Origin: JAZREA01 sp045660545
GTDB taxonomy: Bacteria > Bacillota > Clostridia > Monoglobales > Firm-18
NCBI GenBank assembly: GCA_045660545.1
Contig: JAZREA010000012.1
Location: 31,976 to 95,975 of the forward strand
Length of the DNA: 64,000 bases
Reading direction: 5' to 3'
The notes under the pieces were generated by a model. The model worked only from the letters and a program-made list of their open reading frames with translations, was not told the DNA's origin and did not search any database. The first letter of the stretch is position 1; the number at the start of each line of letters is the position of its first letter. The translations under genes and the position numbers were made by a program. Of the stretch, positions 33,803-42,793 are shown piece after piece.

Positions 33803-35224
33803 TTAACAGTCTGTGTTAAGTGAAAACTCGAATGCTACTGAATTTTCGTCACTTTCGATTGTTATATGTTGGTTATGGAGATTGATTATATTCTTAACTA
33901 TAAAAAGTCCAAGGCCCGAACCCGACCTGTCAACACCGCGTGAGTTGTCCTGTTTATAGTAGCGGTCCCAGATGTACCTTTGTTGTTCTGGGCTTATGGA
34001 GCTACCGTAATTTTTGATTTTAAAATACGTAAGACGTCCCTTGTGGGTTACGCAGATTTCGATTTCGGTATTTTTTGTCGCAAATTTAAGCGCGTTGTCA
34101 AGAAGATTCTGGATTACCCTATATATCGCAGATTCATCCGCCAAAACCGTGCTTTCATTACGGTCGTACTTTAAGTCGATTACAATACCCTTTTCCTTTA
34201 TCCTCTTTTCCATAGTGATTACGATGGAACGTATAAGCTCATTAAGGTCAAAGGAGGTGATGTTTAGCTTTATGCTACCGCTTTCGAACTTGGAAAGGTC
34301 TAAGTTGTTGTTGACCATATTCTTCATACGTTCTGCTTCTGATAGCGCGACGCCAAGGTACTGATTGCTCATCTCGGGCGGGATTGTTCCGTCCATAACT
34401 CCGCCAACATAGCCCATTATGGTAGTAAGAGGGGTGCGAAGGTCGTGAGAGACGTTGGCTATAAAGTCTGACCTTGCTTTGTCCTGTTTTTTAAGCTCGT
34501 CGGACATTTTATTGAAGGAGTCAATTAGTTCCTTATATTCGTTAATTTTAGTTTTTGACAGGATTGTGTTATAGCGGCCGAAGGATATTTCCCTCGCGGC
34601 TGCGCCAATCTTTTTAAGCGGCTTTGTAAGCCTTCTTGAAAGGAAGTACGAGGTGACGAGTGCTATTAATATGGTTATTGCGACCGAAACAAGAGACATA
34701 GTCGCAGACTCGATAACCTGAGGGCTAAACAGCACGTTTTTAGTAATAATAAATATCACGCCTAAAACCTCGCCGTTGTACGTAAACGGAGCCGCTATGG
34801 AAAAGGTGGTGTAACCCATCATATCGTTAAAGCCGCCTGTTCTGTACGTGGACTTGCCCTGTAAAACTTCGTCGTATGTGGAAAGGTCGACATGCGATGG
34901 AAGGGTGACAGGCGTCGTCGAACTGGCAACGATATTTCCCATAAGGTCGGTTATAATTATCGTTCCGCCCGCGCGGTCGGCAAACTGGTCTAACGAGAAC
35001 TGATAGAGATAACCCGCGTCTTCATTATAGTTTTGTGTATAACGAGTGGTAAGCTCGTTTACTTGCAGCTGTATGTTTTTAAGTGATGTCGCCTTGTCCT
35101 TTTTGGCATACCTGTCTGCCAGCAAAATATTTATCCCGCTCATTAGCAGTGAACAGATTACGATAATTATGATGCTAAGCTTCATGAGGTTGAAAAATAT
35201 GCCTTTATTAGCCTTTGACTTCAA
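33803..35224 (-). CDS. membrane sensor histidine kinase
   Basis: About 473 residues. Two membrane segments (LSIIIIVICSLLMSGINIL and a second near residue 180, LVSVAITILIALVTSYFL) enclose an extracellular sensor loop of about 130 residues; then HAMP, HisKA with FIANVSHDLRTPLTTIMGY (phospho-His) and a HATPase domain with NLLDNALKFA and SGSGLGLFIVKNI. The start is uncertain: GTG 35275, TTG 35224 and ATG 35185 are in frame. TTG 35224 follows GGGGAG and overlaps the response regulator end by 17 bases. The pair resembles wall- or phosphate-stress PhoR/WalK-like systems; the signal is unknown. Confidence 0.9.
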   Translation of the reverse strand: MKSKANKGIFFNLMKLSIIIIVICSLLMSGINILLADRYAKKDKATSLKNIQLQVNELTTRYTQNYNEDAGYLYQFSLDQFADRAGGTIIITDLMGNIVASSTTPVTLPSHVDLSTYDEVLQGKSTYRTGGFNDMMGYTTFSIAAPFTYNGEVLGVIFIITKNVLFSPQVIESATMSLVSVAITILIALVTSYFLSRRLTKPLKKIGAAAREISFGRYNTILSKTKINEYKELIDSFNKMSDELKKQDKARSDFIANVSHDLRTPLTTIMGYVGGVMDGTIPPEMSNQYLGVALSEAERMKNMVNNNLDLSKFESGSIKLNITSFDLNELIRSIVITMEKRIKEKGIVIDLKYDRNESTVLADESAIYRVIQNLLDNALKFATKNTEIEICVTHKGRLTYFKIKNYGSSISPEQQRYIWDRYYKQDNSRGVDRSGSGLGLFIVKNIINLHNQHITIESDENSVAFEFSLNTDC

Positions 35225-35888
35225 ATTTATATCCAACTCCCCAGACGGTCTTGATTTCCCACTGGTCGGAAACACCGTCGATTTTTTCCCTTATTCTTTT
35301 GACGTGAACGTCGACAGTTCTTGTCGTGTCGCCACAGTATTCAAAACCCCACACCTCGTTTAAAAGCTGGTCTCTTGTAAAGACCTTGTTGGGGTTGGAC
35401 GCTAAGTGGTACAAAAGCTCTATTTCCTTAGGCGGCGCTTCTATATCTGTACCGTTCACAACCAGTCTATAATTTGAAATATCAAGTGTCATATTGTCGT
35501 ACTCGACTACTGTGCTGCTTGTCTCTATACTGTCGGTACGGCGAAGAATCGCCTTTATCCTCGCCATTAGCTCGTTAGGGTCAAAAGGCTTGCAGACGTA
35601 GTCGTCCGCGCCTGCTTCGAGCCCTGTTATCCTGTCGGAAAACTCGCCCTTTGCTGTAAGCATGATAATAGGAACGTTAGAGACCTTGCGTATCGTTTTA
35701 CAAATATCTACACCATTTACGCCCGGAAGCATAACGTCGAGTATGACCAAAGACGGCTGCTCTTCATTGAAAATCTGCAGAGCCTTGACGGAGTTATATG
35801 CTATTAACGGCTCGTAGCCCGACTTTAAAAGATAAAGCTTTACAAGCTCGCATATGTTGACGTCGTCGTCTACTATTAGTATTTTCAT
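35208..35888 (-). CDS. OmpR/PhoB-type response regulator
   Basis: 226 residues. Receiver domain with acidic pocket (DDD near residue 7), phospho-acceptor Asp in VILDVMLPG (about 51) and Lys in DYVCKPFDP (about 101). The C-terminal winged helix ends with TRTVDVHVKRIREKI and TVWGVGYKFE. GGAGGTTGCCAG precedes the ATG. It overlaps the kinase gene downstream and follows tatD by 19 bases, so the system may be cotranscribed with the metG-tatD genes. Confidence 0.95.
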   Translation of the reverse strand: MKILIVDDDVNICELVKLYLLKSGYEPLIAYNSVKALQIFNEEQPSLVILDVMLPGVNGVDICKTIRKVSNVPIIMLTAKGEFSDRITGLEAGADDYVCKPFDPNELMARIKAILRRTDSIETSSTVVEYDNMTLDISNYRLVVNGTDIEAPPKEIELLYHLASNPNKVFTRDQLLNEVWGFEYCGDTTRTVDVHVKRIREKIDGVSDQWEIKTVWGVGYKFEVKG

Positions 35889-35907
35889 CTGGCAACCTCC
35901 TTTGATG

Positions 35908-36663
35908 TTATATGTTATATATTCTTTTGGCGTTATCGGTTGTTATCTTAGCCATCTCGTCCAAAGAAACGCCCCTTAAATCCGCAAGCTTTTGACAGGT
36001 GTGGATAATCAGGGAGCTGTCGTTACGCTTGCCCCTGAAGCCGTCGGGCGCAAGGTACGGCGCGTCCGTTTCGATAAGCAGCCTGTCAAGAGGCACTACG
36101 CTTGCGGCCTCCACACTTTTGACATTGTTTTTATACGTTATAGGGCCCGCAAAGGAGATATAGCAGCCAAGCTTTACAAACTCTTCGGTCATCTCCTTAC
36201 TGCAAGAGCAGCAGTGGATTATAGACTTTACAAAGTTGCGGCTTAATATGTCGTATATGTCCTTATGAGCGTCGCGGTTATGGATGATTACGGGAAGGTC
36301 AAGCTCTTTTGCAAGATCAAGCTGGCGGTTAAACCAGAACTTCTGGGTTTCGCGAGGGACGCTGTCCCAATAGTAATCAAGGCCGATTTCTCCTATTGCG
36401 ACCACCTTTTTATGAGCGGCAAGAGCCTTAATAGCGTCGATACCCTCTTCGGTAGCGCGGCTTGTGTCGCACGGGTGGAAGCCTATCGCAGCGTAGATAA
36501 AGCTATGCTGTTCGGCAAGCTTGACTGAAAGTTCGGACGTGGGGACGTCGCATCCCACGTTTACAAGGTAGGAAACCCCGCTGTTTTTAATCTTTTCGAT
36601 TACCTCATGGCGGTCGGCGTCAAACTTTGGGTCGTCGAGGTGAATATGTGTGTCGAAAAACAA
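35908..36663 (-). CDS. tatD: TatD family metal-dependent hydrolase
   Basis: 251 residues. Amidohydrolase-type TIM barrel with FDTHIHLDDPKF (metal His pair), GEIGLDYYW, PVIIHNRDAH and LLIETDAPYLAP. Members act as 3'-5' exonucleases or deoxyribonucleases in DNA repair. The start is TTG at 36663 directly after the metG stop, with AGGTGAG as ribosome site; the metG-tatD order is common in Firmicutes. Confidence 0.94.
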   Translation of the reverse strand: MFFDTHIHLDDPKFDADRHEVIEKIKNSGVSYLVNVGCDVPTSELSVKLAEQHSFIYAAIGFHPCDTSRATEEGIDAIKALAAHKKVVAIGEIGLDYYWDSVPRETQKFWFNRQLDLAKELDLPVIIHNRDAHKDIYDILSRNFVKSIIHCCSCSKEMTEEFVKLGCYISFAGPITYKNNVKSVEAASVVPLDRLLIETDAPYLAPDGFRGKRNDSSLIIHTCQKLADLRGVSLDEMAKITTDNAKRIYNI

Positions 36664-38583
36664 TTAGCTCACCTGCGTTCCTGACGGCATTTCGTCGTCT
36701 GTTACAACTACCTTTAAGCCGTCTTCGTCTGCGGCGGCCAAAATCATACCGTTACTCATTATTCCGCGAAGCTTGACGGGCTTTAAGTTAGCTATCATAA
36801 CTACGTTTTTGCCTACTATTTCTTCGGGTGTGTAGAATTTGGCAATTCCTGATACGACTGTGCGTTCCTCACCGCCGAGGCTGACGGTGAGCTTTAAAAG
36901 CTTGTCTGCCTTTTCTACCTTTTCGGCCTTTAAGACCTTGGCAACTCTAAGGTCGAGCTTTGCAAAGTCGTCGATTGTGATTTCTTCCTTTATAGGTGCA
37001 ACGGCCTTTTCGTCTGAGTCTAGACTTGCGTAAATTTCTGAGAGCATCTTTTCTTCGTCAATTCTTGCGAACATCGGCTTAGCCTCTCCGACTTTATCGC
37101 CTGCTTTTAAGGCACCGAAGGACTCGGTGGAAGCCCAGCTCTTTTCGTCGCTGTTGATTGCGGCGAAAATAAGCTCGCTTGTTTGCGGCATCATCGGGCT
37201 TAGCATAACTGCTATGTGTCTGATGCTTTCTAAAAGGTTATACAAAACGGTCGCAAGCCTTGCCTTTTTGGATTCGTCCTTTGCAAGAACCCAGGGCATT
37301 GTCTCGTCTATATATTTATTACTCCTGTGCACTATCGCCCATATTTCGTCCATAGCGTCAGCTATGCGGAATTTATTCATAAGGTCAAAATACTTTTGTC
37401 TTGATACATTACAGGTGTTTTTAAGGTCGTCGTCAAAGTCGCCTGCTTCCTGAGCGCCCAAAACCACGCCGTCAAAGTACTTGTTGGTCATGGCAACAGT
37501 ACGGTTTACAAGGTTACCGAGAGTGTTGGCAAGCTCGGAATTATAACGGCTTATGATAGTCTCATAAGTTATTGTGCCGTCGGCCGCAAAGGGCATTTCA
37601 TGCAAAACGTAGTAACGGATTGCGTCAACGCCAAAGAGGTCTACAAGGTCGTCGGCGTACATAACGTTGCCCTTTGATTTACTCATTTTATCAGCGCCGT
37701 TTAAAAGCCACGGGTGGCCAAAAATCTGCTTCGGCAAAGGCTCGCCGAGCGCCATAAGCATAATCGGCCAGTAAATTGTGTGGAAACGAAGGATATCCTT
37801 ACCGATAATGTGCGCGTTTGCGGGCCAGTACTTGTTATAAAGCTCGCCCTTTTTATCGGGAGAGTAGCCAAGCGCTGTAATGTAGTTTGAAAGCGCATCT
37901 ATCCAAACATAGATTACGTGGCCCGGGTCGAACTCCACGGGAACGCCCCATGTAAACGACGTACGGGAAACGCAAAGGTCCTGAAGACCCGGCTTTAAGA
38001 AGTTATTGACCATTTCCTTTTTACGGGACTCGGGCTGAATGAAGTCGGGGTTGTCCTCGATGTATTTTAAAAGCCTGTCCTGATATTTACTCATCTTGAA
38101 GAAGTAGGCCTCTTCCTTAGTCCTTTGAACAGGGCGTCCGCAGTCGGGGCAAACGTTGCCTTGTGCAACCTGTGTGTCGGTAAAGAAGCTTTCACACGGA
38201 ACGCAGTACCAGCCCTCGTATTCGCCTTTATAAATATCGCCCTGGTCGTAGAGCTTTTTAAAAATCTTCTGTACAGACTCTACGTGGTAGTCGTCTGTTG
38301 TTCTTATGAACTTATCGTAGCTTGTGTTCATAAGGTCCCAGATTCGCCTAACCTCGCCTGCTACGTTGTCGACGTACTTTTGTGGCTCGATGCCGTCAGC
38401 CTCTGCGAGCTGCTGAATCTTCTGGCCGTGCTCGTCGGTGCCTGTTAAAAAGAACACGTCGTTGCCGATTAGCCTTTTAAACCTTGCGATTGCGTCGGTG
38501 AGCACGATTTCGTACGTGTTGCCGATGTGCGGCTTTCTCGACGTATAGGCGATGGCTGTGGTTATATAAAATTTTTCACTCAT
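36664..38583 (-). CDS. metG: methionyl-tRNA synthetase
   Basis: 639 residues. Class I synthetase with HIGH variant KPHIGNTYE, zinc-knuckle cysteines CVPC...CPDC, KMSKS in ADKMSKSKGNVM, an anticodon-binding helix domain, and a C-terminal tRNA-binding (EMAP-like) domain (about 530-639, DFAKLDLRVAKVLKAE) that dimerises the enzyme. It attaches methionine to initiator and elongator tRNA-Met. Downstream of alr by 24 bases and followed directly by tatD. Confidence 0.97.
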   Translation of the reverse strand: MSEKFYITTAIAYTSRKPHIGNTYEIVLTDAIARFKRLIGNDVFFLTGTDEHGQKIQQLAEADGIEPQKYVDNVAGEVRRIWDLMNTSYDKFIRTTDDYHVESVQKIFKKLYDQGDIYKGEYEGWYCVPCESFFTDTQVAQGNVCPDCGRPVQRTKEEAYFFKMSKYQDRLLKYIEDNPDFIQPESRKKEMVNNFLKPGLQDLCVSRTSFTWGVPVEFDPGHVIYVWIDALSNYITALGYSPDKKGELYNKYWPANAHIIGKDILRFHTIYWPIMLMALGEPLPKQIFGHPWLLNGADKMSKSKGNVMYADDLVDLFGVDAIRYYVLHEMPFAADGTITYETIISRYNSELANTLGNLVNRTVAMTNKYFDGVVLGAQEAGDFDDDLKNTCNVSRQKYFDLMNKFRIADAMDEIWAIVHRSNKYIDETMPWVLAKDESKKARLATVLYNLLESIRHIAVMLSPMMPQTSELIFAAINSDEKSWASTESFGALKAGDKVGEAKPMFARIDEEKMLSEIYASLDSDEKAVAPIKEEITIDDFAKLDLRVAKVLKAEKVEKADKLLKLTVSLGGEERTVVSGIAKFYTPEEIVGKNVVMIANLKPVKLRGIMSNGMILAAADEDGLKVVVTDDEMPSGTQVS

Positions 38584-38607
38584 TTTTGTCCCTCCGTTAT
38601 AAGTAGA

Positions 38608-39675
38608 TTATATATAGATTCTTGGAATTTCGGTCTTTATAAGTATGGGGTTACAAGGGAGCGTTACTTCGTCGTTTAGTGAAACGTCAGAGCCTGTAAC
38701 GTCTACTACGATGTTGTGCATACTTATTCTGCCGATTATCGGATAATTATTGCCGTTTATGGTTACGTATATTTTGCGCTTGAAACTTTTAATGTCTGCA
38801 AAAATGTAGCGAAGCACATCGTTAAACCTAAAAACGTCGTTGGACTTTTGCACTCCGTAGCCGTCTTTATAGCCGACGGGGATGACCGCAGTCTTTAAAT
38901 CCCTTTTTGCAACGTAAGTGTTGGCGTAGCCTACGTACTCGCCCTTTCGGACTGTACGGAGCTCGCATACACAAGACTTTAAGGCGGCGATACGCCTAAG
39001 GCCGAGCGTGTTTTCAACGGGGAGTCTGCCTAAAAAGGCGGAGCCGAGTCTTACTGCGTCAAGCCTTGCTTCTTTAAACCTTAGCGCCCCGCAAGAGTTG
39101 CATATATGTTTAAGGGCGGGATTTATGCCTAAATCTTCAAGCTTTGAGACCGCACTTAAAAAGCGGGCAAGTTGCTTCTTTGTAAAGGCGTCATCTTTAC
39201 CAAACGAGTTGGAGAAATGTGAAAAAACACCTGTGTAGGTAATGTTTTCAAACTCGTTAAGTGAGGAGCAAAGCTCGTCCTCCAAAAAGCCGTAGCGCGA
39301 AAAGCCTGTGTCTATCTTGATGTGGGCATTTACGGGGAGGCCTATGTTGTTTAAAACCTCGGCGCTTTTATAGCTTGCGACGGTGGCTGTAATCTTATTA
39401 TCCACTATCAATTTGGCGTCGTCGGGGCTATTGGTTGGCGTTAAGAGTATAACGTCGTTTGAAAAGCCGGCCTCCCGAAGAGCCAGAGCCTCCGAAAGCT
39501 CGCTGACTGCAAAGGTGGTTATGCCGTTTTCAATCAGAAGGCTACCAAACGCGAGCATATCAAGCCCATAGGCGTTGCCTTTCAGTACCGCTATAATATC
39601 GGCAGGAGCGAGGGCTTGTTTTAACTTATTGATATTAAAAACGAGGTCGTCTTTTTTTATTTCTAAATACTTCAT
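38608..39675 (-). CDS. alr: alanine racemase
   Basis: 355 residues, slightly short for the family. PLP-bound Lys in IAVLKGNAYG (about residue 33), catalytic Tyr in the second domain within VGYANTYV, and the VPVGYKDGYG and GRISMHNIVVDVT motifs. Makes D-alanine for peptidoglycan. The ATG overlaps the stop of the FemAB-type gene (TAATG), so the two wall-related genes are coupled. Confidence 0.94.
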   Translation of the reverse strand: MKYLEIKKDDLVFNINKLKQALAPADIIAVLKGNAYGLDMLAFGSLLIENGITTFAVSELSEALALREAGFSNDVILLTPTNSPDDAKLIVDNKITATVASYKSAEVLNNIGLPVNAHIKIDTGFSRYGFLEDELCSSLNEFENITYTGVFSHFSNSFGKDDAFTKKQLARFLSAVSKLEDLGINPALKHICNSCGALRFKEARLDAVRLGSAFLGRLPVENTLGLRRIAALKSCVCELRTVRKGEYVGYANTYVAKRDLKTAVIPVGYKDGYGVQKSNDVFRFNDVLRYIFADIKSFKRKIYVTINGNNYPIIGRISMHNIVVDVTGSDVSLNDEVTLPCNPILIKTEIPRIYI

Positions 39676-40709
39676 TACTTCTTTCCTTTTAGAACAAAAA
39701 GCTTTCTGCGCAGCTCGATGGCTATATGAAGGCTTTTGTTAATTATCTTGCCGACCAAAGGCTTAACGGGGAGCTCGTACTCGCCGACAAACTCTACAAA
39801 GTCGCCGCCAAAGCGCTTTTTAAAGCGGTAGAGGCCGTAAAGCGGGTTGTCGGGAGAAATATCGCCCGAAACACCACGAAAGTCGTATATTTTGCAACCT
39901 TCTTCGATGGACCACCTAATCATCTCCCACTGGAGCAGGTAGTTGGGCATCGCCTTACGGTCGTTGTTGGAGCTGGCGCCGTAAAGGTACCAAACTTTAT
40001 CTCCGTATAAAATCGCAATTGTTCCTGCTATCATCTTGCCGTCTAAATATGCACAGTAGAGCCTTAAATTTTCCGGAGCGAAGGCGTCGTACATCTTCTC
40101 AAAATAGTCGAGGCTACGGATAACGAACTTGTCACGAAGGCCTGTTTCCAGCATAATTTTATGAAACTCGGGAAGGTCGTCCTTTGTGCCGATTTTAACC
40201 TCGACGCCCATTTTATCGCGGGCGATACGGATTTTACGTCTGTTTTCTGTATGGAAGAGGGAGAACACCTCGTCCTCGGTCTTACCCTCTACGTTTAAGC
40301 GGAAGACGAACTTCGGCTGGATGCCTTCAAAGTTCTTGCCTGTTTCCTGAAGCTTATAACCACATTCTGACATTATGGACATAAACTCCTTGTCCTCTAT
40401 GCTGATGTCCGGGTCGAGCTTTACAACGTACGCGTTGTACTTTTTAGCAAGAGCGCGTACCTCTTTTGTAAGGGCCAAAATCGTCTCCTTATCGTGCGGG
40501 TCGCAAACAGGACCACGGGGAGAGTACATCATAGTATACGGAACGACGGGCATCTTTCTTATAAGCATAAGCATACTGCCCTTGATGTTGCCGTCGTTGT
40601 CCTTTACTGTTATAGTCTCGCTTTTCCAGTTGTCTTTAAGCTTTGCCCATTTTTCAGACTGGCAAAAGTGACCGTTAGGATGAGATTTGACAAATTCTTC
40701 GTAGTTCAT
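39675..40709 (-). CDS. FemAB/FmhB-type peptidoglycan bridge aminoacyltransferase
   Basis: 344 residues. Two GNAT-like subdomains: SHPNGHFCQSEKWAKLK at the start, the FRLNVEGKTEDEVFSLFHTENRRKIRIARD segment (about 150-180) and YDFRGVSGDISPDNPLYGLYRFKKRFGG near the end are typical of the Fem family. These enzymes add an amino acid from aminoacyl-tRNA to the Lys or related residue of lipid II, forming the cross bridge. Next to alr, which supports a wall role. The residue added cannot be told from sequence. Confidence 0.92.
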   Translation of the reverse strand: MNYEEFVKSHPNGHFCQSEKWAKLKDNWKSETITVKDNDGNIKGSMLMLIRKMPVVPYTMMYSPRGPVCDPHDKETILALTKEVRALAKKYNAYVVKLDPDISIEDKEFMSIMSECGYKLQETGKNFEGIQPKFVFRLNVEGKTEDEVFSLFHTENRRKIRIARDKMGVEVKIGTKDDLPEFHKIMLETGLRDKFVIRSLDYFEKMYDAFAPENLRLYCAYLDGKMIAGTIAILYGDKVWYLYGASSNNDRKAMPNYLLQWEMIRWSIEEGCKIYDFRGVSGDISPDNPLYGLYRFKKRFGGDFVEFVGEYELPVKPLVGKIINKSLHIAIELRRKLFVLKGKK

Positions 40710-40724
40710 TATATTGACAGCTCC

Positions 40725-41165
40725 TTAGTAATTAAAAAACTTTATATCGTCGTCTGTTATTAAAATATAGCCTTTTGAGGACGGGTTTAAGCAGCGAACG
40801 CCGTCTATTGACTCGTCGGCAAAAACGTGAGTGTGCCCGAAAAGAGCAACGTCGCAGCCAAGAGATTTAGCATAACGAGCGAGTGTTAAGTACCCGGACT
40901 TTACACCGAAGGCGTGGCCGTGAGTTGCAAAGATATTGTGCCCGCACAGGCTGAGAAGCACGCTGTCGCGCGCAAATTCGCGCCAGTCGTTATTGCCCCG
41001 TATTTTGCAAAAGGACTTGTCGGAGAAGGCTTCCTGAAGCTCGTCCGCGTCGCGCACCATATCTCCAAGATGAATAACATGGGTTATGCTTTTATCCTGC
41101 TGCAAAACATTTTTTGCGTCTTTAATATTTCTATGTGTATCGGAAATTACCATAACTTTCATCAT
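40725..41165 (-). CDS. YfcE/MJ0936-type phosphodiesterase (metallophosphoesterase)
   Basis: About 146 residues. Calcineurin-like fold motifs: MVISDTHRN (D-x-H), HLGDMVRDADEL (GD), RGNND, and paired His in ATHGHAFG and LFGHTHVF. Substrates in the family include phosphodiesters and nucleotides. The reading frame opens further upstream, but conserved sequence begins at the tandem ATGs 41165/41162. No ribosome site precedes these; the promoter just upstream predicts transcription starting at the ATG. Confidence 0.9.
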   Translation of the reverse strand: MMKVMVISDTHRNIKDAKNVLQQDKSITHVIHLGDMVRDADELQEAFSDKSFCKIRGNNDWREFARDSVLLSLCGHNIFATHGHAFGVKSGYLTLARYAKSLGCDVALFGHTHVFADESIDGVRCLNPSSKGYILITDDDIKFFNY

Positions 41166-41172
41166 AAATATT

Positions 41173-41201
41173 ATTATACCAACTTCTGCCGCAAAAATCA
41201 A
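41173..41201 (-). promoter_or_regulatory. promoter of the phosphodiesterase-led operon, probably leaderless
   Basis: On the minus strand: TTGATT (41196-41201), 17-base spacer, TATAAT (41173-41178), then seven bases to ATGATG. The start point would fall at or next to the initiation codon. Confidence 0.75.
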
Positions 41202-41257
41202 TCGTTTTTGTGTTAAAAAGGGTTAATTTGTTTTGGGCAAATTTACACATTTATACG

Positions 41258-41281
41258 CAAAAAAACGGAGGGTTACTCCGT
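41258..41281 (-). terminator. terminator overlapping the end of the DUF1836 gene
   Basis: Minus strand ACGGAG-TAAC-CTCCGT followed by TTTTTT. The loop contains the TAA stop codon of the gene. Confidence 0.75.
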
Positions 41282-41788
41282 TTCGTTTAGCAATAAATTT
41301 TCCGTTAAAGACTTAAACACATTTGCGGCGTTGGAAATCTGCATAACAACGTCTAACGAGTCTGAGCCTTCGGAAATCTTTTTAATCTGGTCTATTGTAT
41401 ATTCGGTGGATTTTTGTCTGTTTGACAAAAAGGAGGAGTACAGCGACTCGACTTGTGATTCTGTTAAGTCTACCGGCATAATCTTTTGTATAGTGGCAAT
41501 AGACAAAGACTGTTTTAGCGTGCAAAAGATTATGAGATACGCAAGGTGTACCTTGGAGTAGCGCTTTTTAACAGGGGCGGGGATTGCCTTTAACTTTACA
41601 TAGTTATTGACCATAGACTGTGTTACGGGCGCCATATGTGCAGAGACTATATAGCGGTTTAAAAGCACGATGACCTGGTCCATATAAAGCTCTATTGACG
41701 GCAGTTCGTCCCATGTGGGCAGAGCTATAGAGAGGACTTCCTTTTCGAAGCTCTTGATTTTGGCTTTTAGATTTTTGGCTGTATCCAT
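41273..41788 (-). CDS. DUF1836 domain protein
   Basis: 171 residues, helical and cytoplasmic, with the DUF1836 pattern (TQSMVNNYVKLKAIPAPVKKRYSKVHLAYLIIFCTLKQ), which resembles a MerR-like winged helix followed by a helical bundle. Function is unknown in the family; a DNA-binding role is possible. The reading frame extends to 41884, but AAGGGAGTGAAGGT precedes the ATG at 41788. Divergent from the hemolysin III-type gene. Confidence 0.88.
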   Translation of the reverse strand: MDTAKNLKAKIKSFEKEVLSIALPTWDELPSIELYMDQVIVLLNRYIVSAHMAPVTQSMVNNYVKLKAIPAPVKKRYSKVHLAYLIIFCTLKQSLSIATIQKIMPVDLTESQVESLYSSFLSNRQKSTEYTIDQIKKISEGSDSLDVVMQISNAANVFKSLTENLLLNETE

Positions 41789-41884
41789 ACCTTCACTCCC
41801 TTTATTATTTGTAGTATAGCACAGCTTATTGGTAAAATCAAGTATAATGTTGTTTGGAACACAAAACGTTTTTATAAAAAACAA

Positions 41885-41913
41885 TTGACATAAATTAAAG
41901 TATGTGATAATAT
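41885..41913 (+). promoter_or_regulatory. possible promoter of the hemolysin III-type gene
   Basis: TTGACA, 17-base spacer, TAATAT (or GATAAT with a 15-base spacer). Confidence 0.45.
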
Positions 41914-41970
41914 GGTATTGAAAACTAGATAACGTGTTTTATATATTTATAATTTATAGGGGTTGAAACT

Positions 41971-42615
41971 ATGGCAAGTGTCAAAAATGTAAGCAAGCAA
42001 ACGGTAGGGGAAGAGATAGCAAACGCGGTGTCGCACGGGGTAGGAGCAGGCCTTTCTGTTGCGGGGCTTGTGTTGCTTGTGATTAAGGCTTGTTTTAATT
42101 CAAGCGCTATCGGGATAGTCAGTGCGGCGATTTACGGCAGCAGCCTTGTGATTTTATACCTCTTTTCGTGCCTGTATCACTCGCTTGCAAAGACGAGAGC
42201 GTATGGGGTTTTTAGAGTTTTTGACCATTGTTCGATATTTATACTTATTTTAGGCACATACACGCCCATCACTCTTTGGGGAATTGGAGGCGTGAGAGGA
42301 TGGGTTATTTTCTCGATTATTTTAGCCGCTGCTGTTTTGGGGATAGTATTTAACTCGATTGATTTAAAAAGGTGGACGAAGGCGTCTGTCGTTTTATACG
42401 TTATTATGGGGTGGCTGATTGTCTTTTCGTTCAGTTCTTTATTTATCTTTGGGAAAAAGGCGATTTTACTTTTGGTTTTAGGCGGTGTTTCGTACACTTT
42501 GGGCATAATATTTTATGCGATTAGTAAGGTTAAGTTCTTTCACTTTATTTGGCACATATTTGTTCTGGCGGGAAGCTTGCTTCACTTTTTCTTTGTATAC
42601 TTTTACGTTTACTGA
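41971..42615 (+). CDS. hemolysin III/PAQR family membrane protein
   Basis: 214 residues with seven membrane segments. Family motifs: EEIANAVSHGVGAGLS, SCLYHSL with the zinc-type His, FDHCSIFILILGTYTP and the final FHFIWHIFVLAGSLLHFFFVY with two His. The PAQR/YqfA group may be metal-dependent membrane hydrolases or regulators of membrane energetics; the hemolysin name is historical. Monocistronic as far as can be seen. Confidence 0.93.
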   Translation: MASVKNVSKQTVGEEIANAVSHGVGAGLSVAGLVLLVIKACFNSSAIGIVSAAIYGSSLVILYLFSCLYHSLAKTRAYGVFRVFDHCSIFILILGTYTPITLWGIGGVRGWVIFSIILAAAVLGIVFNSIDLKRWTKASVVLYVIMGWLIVFSFSSLFIFGKKAILLLVLGGVSYTLGIIFYAISKVKFFHFIWHIFVLAGSLLHFFFVYFYVY

Positions 42616-42620
42616 TAATA

Positions 42621-42748
42621 TTGACACGAAAATATTAGTGTGATAAAATAAATATGATAAAAATATATCTTTAATCTGATGCGAGACATCGGCAAGGTTT
42701 ATTTTACTTGGCTTTATTTGCCCCGTCCGTTAGGATGGGGCTTTTTTT
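42621..42748 (+). promoter_or_regulatory. promoter and PyrR-type attenuator in front of pyrR
   Basis: Promoter TTGACA-17-TAAAAT (42621-42649). The leader has TTTAATCTGATGCGAGACAT, in which CTGATG (42676-42681) and CATCGG (42687-42692) close a CGAGA loop followed by GCAAGG, like the PyrR-binding anti-antiterminator. A terminator with GCCCC/GGGGC stem and seven T follows (42719-42748). With UMP bound, PyrR should favour termination. Assignment is by likeness to the PyrR motif and by the gene controlled. Confidence 0.75.
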
Positions 42749-42793
42749 AGTAGCGGTTTTAAGCCGTACTTTTATAAAAAGCGGAGGGGCTTT

